NCBI GenBank assembly: GCA_002747185.1
Contig: PDTV01000004.1
Coordinates: forward strand, 291,730-355,729
Length of the DNA: 64,000 bases
Reading direction: 5' to 3'
Source: Candidatus Contendibacter odensensis
Lineage (GTDB): Bacteria; Pseudomonadota; Gammaproteobacteria; Competibacterales; Competibacteraceae
Part shown: piece by piece, positions 28,679-38,414 of the stretch
How positions within the stretch are numbered: the first letter of the stretch is position 1
How the letters are laid out: each line of letters begins with the position of its first letter
The notes under the pieces: model-generated
What the model was told of the DNA's origin: nothing
Database searches by the model: none
The model's input: only the letters and a program-made list of their open reading frames with translations
Made by a program: the position numbers and the translations under genes

Positions 28679-31600
28679 CTAAGGTGCGGTGATAGTGCTA
28701 TGAAAGTGAACAGTGATTGTGCAGTCCTCGTCGATCACTCCAGTGGTATAGACATTATTCTCTGCTAATGTTCCACCACAGCCTGTCACGGATCCAATTA
28801 TATAGCCATAATCATGTGTGACGGTAAAACTGGCAGTGTCACCGGCATCAACCGTTTGCGAGGTGGGACTGATTGTTCCTCCTAAGTTGGTCGAGGTGCT
28901 AACCAGGAAAGTGGCATGTGTGAAATAAGCAGTGATTGTGCAGTCCTCGTGGATAGCTCCGGTGGTATAGACATTATCCTCTGCTAATGTTCCACCACAG
29001 CCTGTCACGGATTCAATCATATAGCCATTGTCATGTGTGACGGTAAAACTGGCAGTGTCACCGGCATTAACCGTTTGTGAGCCCGGGCTGATCGACCCAC
29101 CCGGTCCTGCCGAGGTGCTGATGAGGTAGTTGGCTTGGGTAAAGCTGGCAGTGATTGTGCAGTCCTCGTGGATAGCTCCGGTGGTATAGACATTACCTCT
29201 TAATGTTCCACCACAGCCTGTCACGGATTCAATCATATAGCCATTGTCATGTGTGACGGTAAAACGGGCAGTGTCACCGGCATTAACCGTTTGTGAGCCT
29301 GGGCTGATCGATCCACCCGGTCCTGCTGAGGTGCTGATGAGGTAGTTAGCTTGGGTAAAGTTGGCAGTGATTGTACAATCTTCGTGGATCACTCCGGTGG
29401 TATAGACATTATCCTCTGCTAATGTTCCACCACAGCCTGTCACGGATTCAATCATATAGCCATTGTCATGTGTGACGGTAAAACGGGCAGTGTCACCGAC
29501 ATTAACCGGTTGTGAGTCTGGGCTGATCGATCCGCCCGGTCCTGCCGAGGTGCTGACTAAGACAAAGGCCCGTCGGAATGTGGCATTGACTGTGCAGTTC
29601 TGGGTGATCGCTCCGGTAGTGTACGTGAGTTTTCGATTGAGAAAATCAAGCGGCCCAACGATTTTATTACCGTTACAGCCCTTCACTGACATAAGCTCAT
29701 AGCCATATTCATGTGTGATAGTAAAGCTAGTCGTTTCACCCGCATCGACCATTCTGGATGCCGGGCTGATATGTCCGCCAGGCCCTGCTGTAGCCTTAGC
29801 AGTAAATCGTTCTAGTTCTTCCTTTTCGGCATACCCGCTATCAGAATTGCTAAGGGGACTGCATCCTGAATCATTGCATGCTTTAACACTATAGAAGTAC
29901 ACCAAATCTAATTTCACAGATGTATCATCATAGAAACCTGAAGTGGTAGTACCAACAAGGGTGTTAATGTCATTAGTGATGCCAGAACGGTAGATTTCAT
30001 AAGATGAGGCACCCTCGACGGTATTCCAGGACACCCGAATGAAATCCGCAAAACTTCCATCACTGGCGCTGACATGGCTCGGTGTGGCGAGTGTATTGCT
30101 GTTATCTGTTTCAGGCGAAGCAACAGGGATCGGCGGTTGGGACTGTTCTGAGATAGCCGCTTGTGTTGCCGATTGCAAACAGGCGATACGATCACTGTTA
30201 TCCTGGCAAGGCGCTTCGCTGATATCTTCACCAAAGTTTAACCGCTGTGCGATTGCGGGAGGTAGATTATCGTCGGAATTATCGGCCTGAGGGATGCGCG
30301 CCTGCGCCAGACCCGCGAAAGAGCGGAGCAGGGGCGATTGGCACGCTTGCGGTGCAACAATACGGCTTAGACTCAAGCGTTCAGCGGCTGTTTTAACGGC
30401 ACACAGCGCCTCACCCGTAGCGACAGCACCCGAAAAAGCCATATTGGCCAGCAAGGCCTTGAGTGAAAAGCGCGAAATCGCATTATTCACCTGTGCTGTT
30501 TCCACAGGGGCCAACATCCGCATTGATGTTCCATCATCTTCACCCTGTCGAGCAGGCTGTGTCGCACCCCGCACCCGGCTGACAAGATCTTGCAGCGGTT
30601 TCAACAGGCCGGTTTCCACCGGCGTATTGTCTACCGGAGCACCCAGTGAATTACCGTCTGCATCGGTGAAACTGACCGTTACCGTATTGGCGGCTGTATC
30701 GTAATTGCTAAATTGCGCCTTTACGCCATTCGAATCGGTATAGACTGCCGGCAGGCCATTGGCTGCAAGGCTTACATCGGCGGCTTGACCGGTGGTGGTA
30801 TCGGTCCACGCCGTACCATTGACAGCAGTGGTTTCGCCGCTTGCGCCTTTGGCGACATAGACACCGATACTTTCCAGTAAACCGCTACCTAGGCCCATTA
30901 CGGCAAAATCGTTACGGCGGTCAGTTACTGCTGAAACCGTAGCAATTTTTTCACCAGTGGCTGTTGTTGTCTTGATCAGGAAATTCTGATGCGGCTCCGA
31001 CCAGCGGATTATGGTATGCTGTTTCTTGCTTGGAAAGTCAGGTAGCGCGAATGAGCCGCCGACACCGGTAATAAAATCCTGGCCAAGGGTGGCTACCGCA
31101 AAATTAACATTGGCAAACAGCACCCCATCCGCATAAGCTTTCAGGTTATGCACGCCATCACTGATGCTGTTCCAGTTAAACGTCAGACCAAAGCCATTGT
31201 TGTCGTCACCACAGAGCGATTGTGTATCACCCCGCTTGGTACCATATGCTGTAGGCCGCAATGCGCCACCATCAATACTGATTTCAACCCGCTCGGCATC
31301 ACACACCCAACCGCGAATCAAGCCGATACCACTTTCAGAAGACCCCTGTGAGGGCGATTCCAAAAACGTACCCGGCGCCACCGGAGGCTTAGCCACTGCT
31401 GGCACAGCGGTTTGATTGACAAAAACGAAATTTTGATGTGGTTCTGACCAGCGGACTGAAGGCGATGAGCCTGCCGCAGGAAAATCCTTCAGCTTGAACT
31501 GTCCCTTTAATCCATGGATAAAATTTTCCCCTAACGTCGTTACAGTAAAGTGGGTGTCCGCAAACTGTACGCCATCTGCATACGCTTTGATGTTATGCAC

Positions 31601-31918
31601 ACCATCGCCGATCTGATTCCAATTAAATGTCAGGCCGAAACCATTATCGGTATCGCCGCAAATGGATTGGGTATCCCCCCGCTTTGTCCCATACGCGGCC
31701 AGCCGCCGTTCACCGCCATCAATACTGATTTCAACCCGCTCGGCATCACACACCCAACCGCGAACCAGACCCACGCCGCTTTCGAAAAAAGTCTCCGATA
31801 TCGGTGATTCCAGATAGGCCTGTGCCTCGGCGGTCTGAATAAAGGGATGTGGCGACATCATTAGAAAAAGCACAAAAATACTACTTATCCTTTGAATGCA
31901 ATATTTTTTGATCATCAT
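28679..31918 (-). CDS. Large secreted repeat protein: two unknown modules, Fn3-like and five Cys-containing repeats
   Basis: 1079 residues. A signal peptide (1-32, ending TAEA) follows a good ribosome-binding site (CTGGAG). Two copies of a module of about 130 residues come next (about 35-167 and 184-320), each with RGWVCDAERVEISIDGG, a second Cys in a CGD motif, and WSEPHQNF at its end. A less ordered middle follows, then a fibronectin III-like domain (about 640-735, IRVSWNTVEGASSYEIYR). Five repeats of about 75 residues end the protein (GGSISPGSQTVNAGDTA, then FTVTHDNGYMIESVTGCGGT), resembling the InlB B-repeat-like bacterial repeat family. Each repeat has two cysteines that could form a disulfide. 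There is no membrane anchor or sorting signal, so it is probably exported or surface-bound. The role is unknown, and adhesion is a guess. Confidence 0.85.
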   Translation of the reverse strand: MMIKKYCIQRISSIFVLFLMMSPHPFIQTAEAQAYLESPISETFFESGVGLVRGWVCDAERVEISIDGGERRLAAYGTKRGDTQSICGDTDNGFGLTFNWNQIGDGVHNIKAYADGVQFADTHFTVTTLGENFIHGLKGQFKLKDFPAAGSSPSVRWSEPHQNFVFVNQTAVPAVAKPPVAPGTFLESPSQGSSESGIGLIRGWVCDAERVEISIDGGALRPTAYGTKRGDTQSLCGDDNNGFGLTFNWNSISDGVHNLKAYADGVLFANVNFAVATLGQDFITGVGGSFALPDFPSKKQHTIIRWSEPHQNFLIKTTTATGEKIATVSAVTDRRNDFAVMGLGSGLLESIGVYVAKGASGETTAVNGTAWTDTTTGQAADVSLAANGLPAVYTDSNGVKAQFSNYDTAANTVTVSFTDADGNSLGAPVDNTPVETGLLKPLQDLVSRVRGATQPARQGEDDGTSMRMLAPVETAQVNNAISRFSLKALLANMAFSGAVATGEALCAVKTAAERLSLSRIVAPQACQSPLLRSFAGLAQARIPQADNSDDNLPPAIAQRLNFGEDISEAPCQDNSDRIACLQSATQAAISEQSQPPIPVASPETDNSNTLATPSHVSASDGSFADFIRVSWNTVEGASSYEIYRSGITNDINTLVGTTTSGFYDDTSVKLDLVYFYSVKACNDSGCSPLSNSDSGYAEKEELERFTAKATAGPGGHISPASRMVDAGETTSFTITHEYGYELMSVKGCNGNKIVGPLDFLNRKLTYTTGAITQNCTVNATFRRAFVLVSTSAGPGGSISPDSQPVNVGDTARFTVTHDNGYMIESVTGCGGTLAEDNVYTTGVIHEDCTITANFTQANYLISTSAGPGGSISPGSQTVNAGDTARFTVTHDNGYMIESVTGCGGTLRGNVYTTGAIHEDCTITASFTQANYLISTSAGPGGSISPGSQTVNAGDTASFTVTHDNGYMIESVTGCGGTLAEDNVYTTGAIHEDCTITAYFTHATFLVSTSTNLGGTISPTSQTVDAGDTASFTVTHDYGYIIGSVTGCGGTLAENNVYTTGVIDEDCTITVHFHSTITAP
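28690..29815 (-). repeat. Tandem repeats of about 225 bp encoding the C-terminal repeats
   Basis: Five units code for the repeats. The three central ones are nearly identical at DNA level (for example TGTGACGGTAAAACKGGCAG recurs at regular spacing on the plus strand), while the first and last have diverged. This shows recent duplication or gene conversion. Confidence 0.88.
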
Positions 31919-31959
31919 GATATCTCCAGGAAAAAAACTATACTTTAATCAGGATAGTT

Positions 31960-31977
31960 ATATGATAGCTATCATAT
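31960..31977. promoter_or_regulatory. Perfect 18-bp palindrome upstream of the repeat-protein gene
   Basis: ATATGATAGCTATCATAT is a perfect dyad 41 bp before the start codon, in the promoter position. It is a plausible dimeric-regulator operator. No regulator family was recognised. Confidence 0.45.
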
Positions 31978-32048
31978 GCAGTTAAGTCGATTTAAACCTA
32001 GATATATAGACTTGTGGTTTTTAAGTATCCTGTCTTGTTTAGAAGCAG

Positions 32049-32735
32049 CTATATCGCTGTGCCTATTTGATAAAACCCAAAGAAAATCACCAATAATCCG
32101 GCAAGATGTCGCATGGCAGGATGCTGTATAAGACGTGTTATTGTTGCAGCAAATAGACCCATTGCCAGCAAAGCAGGTAACGTGCCAAGTCCAAAGCCAA
32201 GCATCAGCAGGCCACCCTTTGCAGCACTGCCTGCACTGATAGCCCAAACCAATACACTATAGACCAGTCCACACGGCAGCCAGCCCCATACCAGGCCGAT
32301 GCCTAGTGCTTGCGTAGGGGTGCGTATCGGTAATAAGCATCGTCCTAGCGGCTCAATGTGTTGCCACAATACGATGCCGCCTATCCGCTCAAGGTGAGCC
32401 AATCCTGTCCACCATCCATCCAGATAAAGACCAAGCAAGATCATGAATAATCCAGCCAGTACTTGCAGGATGAGCTGGGCATGTTGTACAGAAGTTAAGT
32501 GTGCTGTAACCCATGCGCCTAAACCGCCAGCCAATAGTCCTGCGATGACATAGCTGCTGATTCGCCCCAGATTATAAGCGAGAAGGTACGGTAGGCGACT
32601 TTGTAACGGATGTACTGAAGCTGGAGACAAGCCCATTGTCAATGCGCCGACAATACCACCACACATACCAAAACAGTGCACACCACCTGTGAGCCCAAGT
32701 AGAAAGGCTGTTACGTAAAGTGGTTCAATACTCAA
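32049..32735 (-). CDS. Sulfite exporter TauE/SafE-type (DsbD_2-like) membrane protein
   Basis: 228 residues with six predicted transmembrane segments. The family signatures are GLTGGVHCFGMCGGIVG at about 14-30 and WGWLPCGLVYSVLVWA at about 150-165, with paired cysteines and glycine-rich helices as in the UreH/DsbD_2 group. Relatives are found in cytochrome oxidase maturation and metal-handling clusters. No cco genes are here, so the substrate is open. It follows purU on the same strand with 12 bp between them. Confidence 0.8.
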   Translation of the reverse strand: MSIEPLYVTAFLLGLTGGVHCFGMCGGIVGALTMGLSPASVHPLQSRLPYLLAYNLGRISSYVIAGLLAGGLGAWVTAHLTSVQHAQLILQVLAGLFMILLGLYLDGWWTGLAHLERIGGIVLWQHIEPLGRCLLPIRTPTQALGIGLVWGWLPCGLVYSVLVWAISAGSAAKGGLLMLGFGLGTLPALLAMGLFAATITRLIQHPAMRHLAGLLVIFFGFYQIGTAI

Positions 32736-32747
32736 TAATGATGATCT

Positions 32748-33599
32748 CTAGCGTAAGACGATGGTTTTGCTGCCATTTAGAAATACACGCCGCTCCAGGT
32801 AATAGTGAATCGCTCGTGCTAATACAATGTTTTCAATATCACGCCCAACAGCAGCTAATTGTTCCGGTGTATGCGCATGATTAACCCGTTCGACTTCTTG
32901 TTCAATAATTGGCCCTTCATCCAGATTGGCAGTCACATAATGCGCAGTTGCCCCGATGAGCTTTACGCCGCGAGCATAGGCTTGATGATAGGGTTTGGCG
33001 CCTTTAAATCCTGGCAAAAAGGAATGGTGGATATTAATCACGCGCCCTTCTAGCGTTTTACAGAGTTCAGGTGAAAGTATTTGCATATAGCGAGCGAGTA
33101 TCACCAAATCAGTTTGGGTTTGGTTCACAATATCCAGGATTTGTTGCTCTTGCTGGCGCTTGGTGTCCCGAGTAACGGGCAGATAATGGAACGGTATTGA
33201 GTGCCACGTCGCTAGATGCTCCAGATGACGGTGGTTGGAAACAATCGCCGAAATATCCATCGGCAATGCACCGGTGCGATGTCGATACAGCAGGTCATTA
33301 AGACAGTGCTCTGCTTTTGACACCAAAATCATCACACGGGGACGTTGATGCGGGTTGTACAAGTACCAGTGCATTTCAAAATAACGACCTAAAGGTTGAA
33401 GTTCTTTAAGTAACATGGGTTCAGTAGTTTGATCCATGTCGAACACGATTCGTATAAAAAATTGTCCCGACTCAGTGTCGCTGAATTGATTGGACTCAAC
33501 GATATTGGCGCGATGGGTTGCCAATACACCCGATACAGCGGCAACAATACCAACACGGTCGGGGCAGGCGATGGTCAGGATATAGCGAAAGGATTTCAT
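32748..33599 (-). CDS. purU: Formyltetrahydrofolate deformylase
   Basis: 283 residues: an N-terminal ACT domain (about 1-85, ILTIACPDRVGIVAAVSG) and a C-terminal formyltransferase-fold domain. The catalytic set is in VINIHHSFLPGFKGAKPYHQ and the aspartate in ANLDEGPIIEQ. It hydrolyses 10-formyl-THF to formate and THF, balancing one-carbon pools. The length is typical. Confidence 0.96.
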   Translation of the reverse strand: MKSFRYILTIACPDRVGIVAAVSGVLATHRANIVESNQFSDTESGQFFIRIVFDMDQTTEPMLLKELQPLGRYFEMHWYLYNPHQRPRVMILVSKAEHCLNDLLYRHRTGALPMDISAIVSNHRHLEHLATWHSIPFHYLPVTRDTKRQQEQQILDIVNQTQTDLVILARYMQILSPELCKTLEGRVINIHHSFLPGFKGAKPYHQAYARGVKLIGATAHYVTANLDEGPIIEQEVERVNHAHTPEQLAAVGRDIENIVLARAIHYYLERRVFLNGSKTIVLR

Positions 33600-33743
33600 G
33601 ATTTTTTTAGAAGTAGAAGTAACTGAGCGAAAAGCTGCGCAGGATAACGCACGTTAAACTGTATCCTGCAAGTGCTTTGCGGTCTTGAGTCATCAGAATG
33701 AGCGGGTAACTGGACGATTATTTTGATAGGCGCGGTAAGAGTT

Positions 33744-34232
33744 TTACAAAATTACATGGCGGGGTCGGGCATCCAGTTGGGTCTGCAAAATACGATCCCA
33801 AGCGGTACGACACGCACCCGATGACCCCGGCAGGCAAAAGATCAAGGTAGCATTTGCAAGACCGGCTAGCGCCCGTGATTGCAGGGTTACCGCGCCTGTT
33901 TCTTCCCGGGACAACAGGCGAAATAGTTCACCAAAGCCTTGAATTACCTTGTCCAGCAGGTGGTGAATAGCCTCAGGGGTGCTGTCAGGCCGGGTTATGC
34001 CGGTGCCACCGGTGATCAGAATCACCTGAATTACCGGGTCAATGATCCAGTTGGAAACAGTAGCACGGATACGATAACTATCATCAGGAACGATGGTTTT
34101 TTCCGCTAATTGATGCCCTGCAGCTATGAGGCGCTCTACCAGTGTTTGGCCAGAGGTGTCATCAGCTTCCGTACGTGTATCCGAAACAGTCAGCACGGTG
34201 ATGATGAGTGGTACAAATGTATCATTATTCAT
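33744..34232 (-). CDS. moaB: Molybdenum cofactor biosynthesis protein MoaB/Mog family
   Basis: 162 residues with the MPT-binding fold: VLTVSDTRTEADDTSGQTL near the N-terminus, ILITGGTGITRPDSTPEA near 70-90, and LPGSSGACRTAW near the C-terminus. The family adenylylates molybdopterin before metal insertion, though E. coli MoaB itself is of uncertain activity. No other moa genes are nearby. It overlaps the end of tesA by 8 nt and is likely co-transcribed with it. Confidence 0.92.
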   Translation of the reverse strand: MNNDTFVPLIITVLTVSDTRTEADDTSGQTLVERLIAAGHQLAEKTIVPDDSYRIRATVSNWIIDPVIQVILITGGTGITRPDSTPEAIHHLLDKVIQGFGELFRLLSREETGAVTLQSRALAGLANATLIFCLPGSSGACRTAWDRILQTQLDARPRHVIL

Positions 34233-34872
34233 TGGTATTGTTGTTTAAAACAGGTTCCAGTACAGGCCACACATTATCCAGGATCCGCGGCTGCGCTTCA
34301 GCAGTGGGGTGTAGTCCATCAGCCTGAATGAGTGCGGGCTGGCCCGCTACGCCGTTGAGCAGGAACGGGATCAGGGTGATAGTGTGTTGTTTGGCGACTT
34401 CTCTGAAAGTGTCCTGGAATTTTTGGGCATACAAGGCGCCGTAATTGGGTGGAATACGCATTTCTGCCAGTAGCACATGGGCATTGATCTGTTGTGATAA
34501 CGTAATCATTTTGGCCAGGTTATGGGCCATTAACATCGGTGGCTGGCCGCGTAGCCCATCATTGGCGCCGAGTTCGATGATCACGATGCCGGGGTGATGC
34601 TGTGCCAGTGCCACCGGTAGTCGGCTCAGTCCACCACTGCTGGTATCGCCGCTGATGCTGGCGTTGATAACTTTGTGTGGATAGCCTTGTTTAGCGAGTC
34701 GCTGCTGTAGCAAATTGACCCAGCCATGTTCAACCGATAGGCCATAAGCAGCACTGAGGCTGTCACCTAATACCAGAATAACCGGCGCTTTGGCATGAAC
34801 CGGTATGCCATATCCAGGCACTAAGCAAGGTAGTAACAGTAGTAACCAGCGTAAGCAATTTGTTTTCATCAT
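34225..34872 (-). CDS. tesA: Arylesterase/lysophospholipase TesA (SGNH hydrolase)
   Basis: 215 residues from the ATG at 34872, which gives a signal peptide MMKTNCLRWLLLLLPCLVPG; the longer ORF to 34926 has an unlikely leader that would overlap ybbA. The SGNH blocks are LGDSLSAAYGL (Ser), ISGDTSSGG (Gly), ELGANDGLRG (Asn) and DGLHPTAEAQ (Asp, His). It is a periplasmic thioesterase/lysophospholipase. The divergent arrangement with ybbA-ybbP is conserved as in E. coli. Confidence 0.93.
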   Translation of the reverse strand: MMKTNCLRWLLLLLPCLVPGYGIPVHAKAPVILVLGDSLSAAYGLSVEHGWVNLLQQRLAKQGYPHKVINASISGDTSSGGLSRLPVALAQHHPGIVIIELGANDGLRGQPPMLMAHNLAKMITLSQQINAHVLLAEMRIPPNYGALYAQKFQDTFREVAKQHTITLIPFLLNGVAGQPALIQADGLHPTAEAQPRILDNVWPVLEPVLNNNTNE

Positions 34873-34899
34873 CGGAATCAGAAAAAGCGACCCTATATT

Positions 34900-35664
34900 A
34901 TGGCGTATCAAAGAGAAATAAATCATGGCACTAGCGTAGCGCCGGTATCTGGTTTGGACAACATAAAGGACGCCGGCATTGTGCAGGCTGTGCAGCTTAG
35001 CAAACAGGTCATCAGTCCAGAAGGGGTATTACGGATACTTGATACTATCAGCTTCAGTATTACTGCAGGTGAGAGTGTAGCCGTGGTGGGCGCATCAGGG
35101 TCGGGTAAATCGACTTTGCTCAGCTTGCTGGCTGGCCTGGATACACCGAGTGCAGGGCAGGTGTGGTTGGCCGGTGCGAATCTAGGGCAGCTTGATGAGG
35201 ATGGCCGTGCTTTATTACGGGCACAACGTGTTGGTTTTGTATTTCAGTCTTTCCAGTTGTTGGTTGGATTGACTGCGCTGGAAAATATTATGCTGCCGTT
35301 GGAATTGGCTGGTAATCCTGACGCTCATGCACAAGCCCTGGAATTGTTGGGGCGGGTTGGCTTACACGCACGCGCACGCCATTATCCGTCACAGCTTTCC
35401 GGTGGTGAGCAACAGCGGGTGGCTATCGCGCGCGCTTTTGCCGGTAATCCTGACGTATTGTTTGCCGATGAACCCACCGGTAATCTTGATCAGAAAACCG
35501 GCCATCGTATCGTTGAGTTGCTATTTGCATTGAACCGGGAGCAGGGGACAACGCTGGTGCTGGTGACTCATGATGCTGAGTTGGCTTCCTATTGTGACCG
35601 GATTTTGGAATTAGACGATGGGCACATGATGGAACGAACCATGCCGCCGGCCCTTGGGGATTGA
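34900..35664 (+). CDS. ybbA: ABC transporter ATP-binding protein, YbbA family
   Basis: 254 residues with Walker [10 protein letters not shown], signature [15 protein letters not shown], Walker [14 protein letters not shown] and H-loop VLVTHD. It closely matches the LolD-like YbbA type, and the gene sits between tesA and the large permease YbbP. The start is uncertain: the ATG at 34900 lies in the tesA-ybbA promoter region, while a GTG at 34981 with AAGGA upstream gives a more usual N-terminus. The substrate is unknown, possibly lipids or lipoproteins. Confidence 0.9.
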   Translation: MAYQREINHGTSVAPVSGLDNIKDAGIVQAVQLSKQVISPEGVLRILDTISFSITAGESVAVVGASGSGKSTLLSLLAGLDTPSAGQVWLAGANLGQLDEDGRALLRAQRVGFVFQSFQLLVGLTALENIMLPLELAGNPDAHAQALELLGRVGLHARARHYPSQLSGGEQQRVAIARAFAGNPDVLFADEPTGNLDQKTGHRIVELLFALNREQGTTLVLVTHDAELASYCDRILELDDGHMMERTMPPALGD

Positions 35665-35668
35665 GGCG

Positions 35669-38218
35669 ATGTCGATGATAACCAAAACGAAGGTGCCTTT
35701 ACCTGAAACGCCGGTAGTGGGTTGGTGCAATATAAGTGCTATGGCGTTACGCGCTTTAGGTCGTGATTGGCAGTCGGGTGAGTTGCGGGTTCTGGCGATG
35801 GCGATATTGATTGCAGTTGCCAGTGTGGCTGCTGTTGGATTTTTTAATGATCGTATCCAGCAAGCGATGGAACATAAAGCCAGTGAGTTGCTGGGTGCGG
35901 ACCTGGTGGTTTCTGCCACCGCACCGATCCAGTCATTACTGGTGGATGAAGTGCGGCGACGTGGCTTGGAAAGCGCACAAATAATGAGTTTTCGCAGTGT
36001 GGTGCTCAAAGGGGAGTTGACACAACTGACTGAAGTCAAAGCGGTGGGTTTGGGTTATCCATTGCGGGGCGCATTGCAGGTGAGCGCTCGCTCGTTTACC
36101 ACGCCGCAGATCACCGATACCATTCCGGCTCCTGGCCAGGTCTGGCCGGATGAGCGCTTATCACAATTACTCGATCTAGACGTGGGTGATACGCTCCATC
36201 TCGGTGCGCGTGCGTTTCGGGTTGAGCATATTTTGAGCGGTGAGCCTGATCGTGCTGGTGATTTGTTCAGTATCGCGCCGCGTCTGATGATGAATGTAAG
36301 CGATGTCCCCTCAACCAAACTGGTTCAGCCCGGGAGTCGTGTTGAGTATCGGTTGCTGTTAACCGGTGATATGGCGGCGCTTGATGGGTTTAAACGCTGG
36401 GCGAAATCTCGGCTGAAGCGGTATGAGAAGTTGCAGGGAGTACGGGATGCCCGTGCCGAACTGCGCATTGCACTGGAGCGGGCACAACGGTTTTTCAATC
36501 TGGCCGCGCTGGTGAGTGTGATTGTAGCGGGTGTCGGAGTAGCGGTTGCCGTTCGCCGCTTTGCAGCGCGTCACTGGGATAGTGTCGCTATTCTGCGCTG
36601 TATGGGTGCAACCGAAACCCTGACTGTCAGGTTATTCACACTGGAATTATCTGCATTGGCGCTGCTGGCCGGTATAGCGGGTTTGATCGTGGGCTATCTG
36701 GGTCAGTATGGTTTAAGTCATGTCCTTGGGCAGTTGATCAGTGATACTGCACTGCCATTACCGTCGTGGAAACCGGTGTTACCCGCCCTGGTGACCGGCT
36801 TCATTACACTGCTTGGTTTTGGGTTGCCGCCACTGTTGCGTTTGCGGGAAGTGCCACCGCTACGTGTATTGCGTCGTGACCTTGATCCGGTCAATCCACG
36901 ACTACTGATGTTGTATGGTCCTGCTGTAATGGCTGTGATGGCGCTATTGATCTGGCAAGCAGGTGAATGGCAATTGGCGGGTTATATCTGCCTGGGTGTG
37001 GCCGGAACAGCAATAGTATTGTCGCTGGCAGCCTGGGGGTTAGTGAACGCACTGCGTTTATTGCGTGGGCGCGTGGGCATATCCTGGCGATTTGGGCTGG
37101 CCAATATCGCTCGGCGTGGCGCCGGTAGTGTGGTGCAAGTGGTCGCACTCGGATTAGGCTTGATGGCGTTACTGATGCTGACACTGTTACGAACCGATTT
37201 GCTGAGTAGTTGGCGTGCCAGTTTGCCTGTGGATGCACCTAATCATTTTTTGATTAATATTCAACCCGACGAAGTGTCTGATGTGCGGGCTTATCTGCGT
37301 AAGCATGGTTTGCGTGATGTGGAATTATTCCCCATGGTGCGCGGGCGGCTGATCGCCATCAATGATCAGCCGGTTGCAGCGGATAACTACGACGATCCCC
37401 GCGCACAACGTCTGGTTACACGGGAATTTAATCTATCTTGGACCGAACATTTGCAGGACGATAACCGTATCCTTTCCGGGCGCTGGTGGCAAAGTGGTGA
37501 TCAGGCCCAAGGTGGTGCATCGGTAGAAGTCGGTTTGGCGGAGGCTTTGGGTATCGCAATGGGTGATACGTTACACTTCCAGGTTGCCGGTCAGATACAG
37601 AAAGCAAAGGTACTCAGTCTGCGAAGTGTAAAATGGGATTCATTTCGGGTTAATTTTTTTGTTGTATTTCCCGCTGGAGTACTGGATAGCTATCCGGCAA
37701 CCTGGATTACCAGCTTTTATCTTGCCACTGAACAGAAGCCGGTATTGGCTGATTTGGTACGGCGCTATCCATCGGTGACTATGCTTGATGTTGAGGTGCT
37801 GATGGAGAAAGTGCGTGACATCATCAATCGAGTGATTACCACTATTGAGTACATTTTTCTGTTCACTGTAGCCGCCGGACTGGTCGTTTTGTACGCCACG
37901 ATTCAAGCGACCCAGGATGAACGCCGCTTTGAAAGTGCAGTGCTACGTACATTAGGCGCGTCTCGGCGTGTTGTGCAGAAAAGCCTGCTGTCAGAGTTTG
38001 CTGCGCTGGGTTTTCTGGCAGGAGTACTCGCTGCAGTGACTGCAACATTTTTGAGCTATATACTAGCAGTATATAGTTTCGATTTTTCATACCCATTGAA
38101 TGGGTGGATCGTATTGCCGGGCAGCATGGCAGGTGCAATCGGAGTCGGGTTGGCTGGATGGTTGGGGACACGATCGGTATGGCATCAGCCACCTTGGTGC
38201 AGTTTACGGGAACTGTAG
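35669..38218 (+). CDS. ybbP: Large FtsX-type ABC permease, YbbP family
   Basis: 849 residues from the ATG at 35669; the ORF-track TTG start is less likely, and an ATG at 35675 is an alternative. It has an N-terminal helix, a large periplasmic MacB-like domain (about 55-260), four central helices, a second extracytoplasmic domain and a C-terminal helix group (YATIQATQDERRFESAVLRT), the doubled FtsX layout of YbbP. It pairs with YbbA. The short overlap with ybbA implies one operon. Confidence 0.92.
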   Translation: MSMITKTKVPLPETPVVGWCNISAMALRALGRDWQSGELRVLAMAILIAVASVAAVGFFNDRIQQAMEHKASELLGADLVVSATAPIQSLLVDEVRRRGLESAQIMSFRSVVLKGELTQLTEVKAVGLGYPLRGALQVSARSFTTPQITDTIPAPGQVWPDERLSQLLDLDVGDTLHLGARAFRVEHILSGEPDRAGDLFSIAPRLMMNVSDVPSTKLVQPGSRVEYRLLLTGDMAALDGFKRWAKSRLKRYEKLQGVRDARAELRIALERAQRFFNLAALVSVIVAGVGVAVAVRRFAARHWDSVAILRCMGATETLTVRLFTLELSALALLAGIAGLIVGYLGQYGLSHVLGQLISDTALPLPSWKPVLPALVTGFITLLGFGLPPLLRLREVPPLRVLRRDLDPVNPRLLMLYGPAVMAVMALLIWQAGEWQLAGYICLGVAGTAIVLSLAAWGLVNALRLLRGRVGISWRFGLANIARRGAGSVVQVVALGLGLMALLMLTLLRTDLLSSWRASLPVDAPNHFLINIQPDEVSDVRAYLRKHGLRDVELFPMVRGRLIAINDQPVAADNYDDPRAQRLVTREFNLSWTEHLQDDNRILSGRWWQSGDQAQGGASVEVGLAEALGIAMGDTLHFQVAGQIQKAKVLSLRSVKWDSFRVNFFVVFPAGVLDSYPATWITSFYLATEQKPVLADLVRRYPSVTMLDVEVLMEKVRDIINRVITTIEYIFLFTVAAGLVVLYATIQATQDERRFESAVLRTLGASRRVVQKSLLSEFAALGFLAGVLAAVTATFLSYILAVYSFDFSYPLNGWIVLPGSMAGAIGVGLAGWLGTRSVWHQPPWCSLREL

Positions 38219-38414
38219 TTATTTGCTAGTGTTTCCATGCTGCATATTGGCCTGTAAAACTGAATTTTTAGGAAAATCGAAATCGCAATAAAGCTGATTC
38301 CGGCATCGTTTCTTCCCATAAGGGGGGCAAGAGAATAATCGTTGCTGTTGCTGCTGGCATGGGTAGTATACGCATCGAACCAACTTCATCTGAGCTGTGT
38401 GACCCAATAACGTT

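Noticed and set aside
28900-29500. Possible CRISPR array from regularly spaced repeats
   Set aside because: The repeats are coding, about 225 bp long, without unique short spacers, and no cas genes are nearby.
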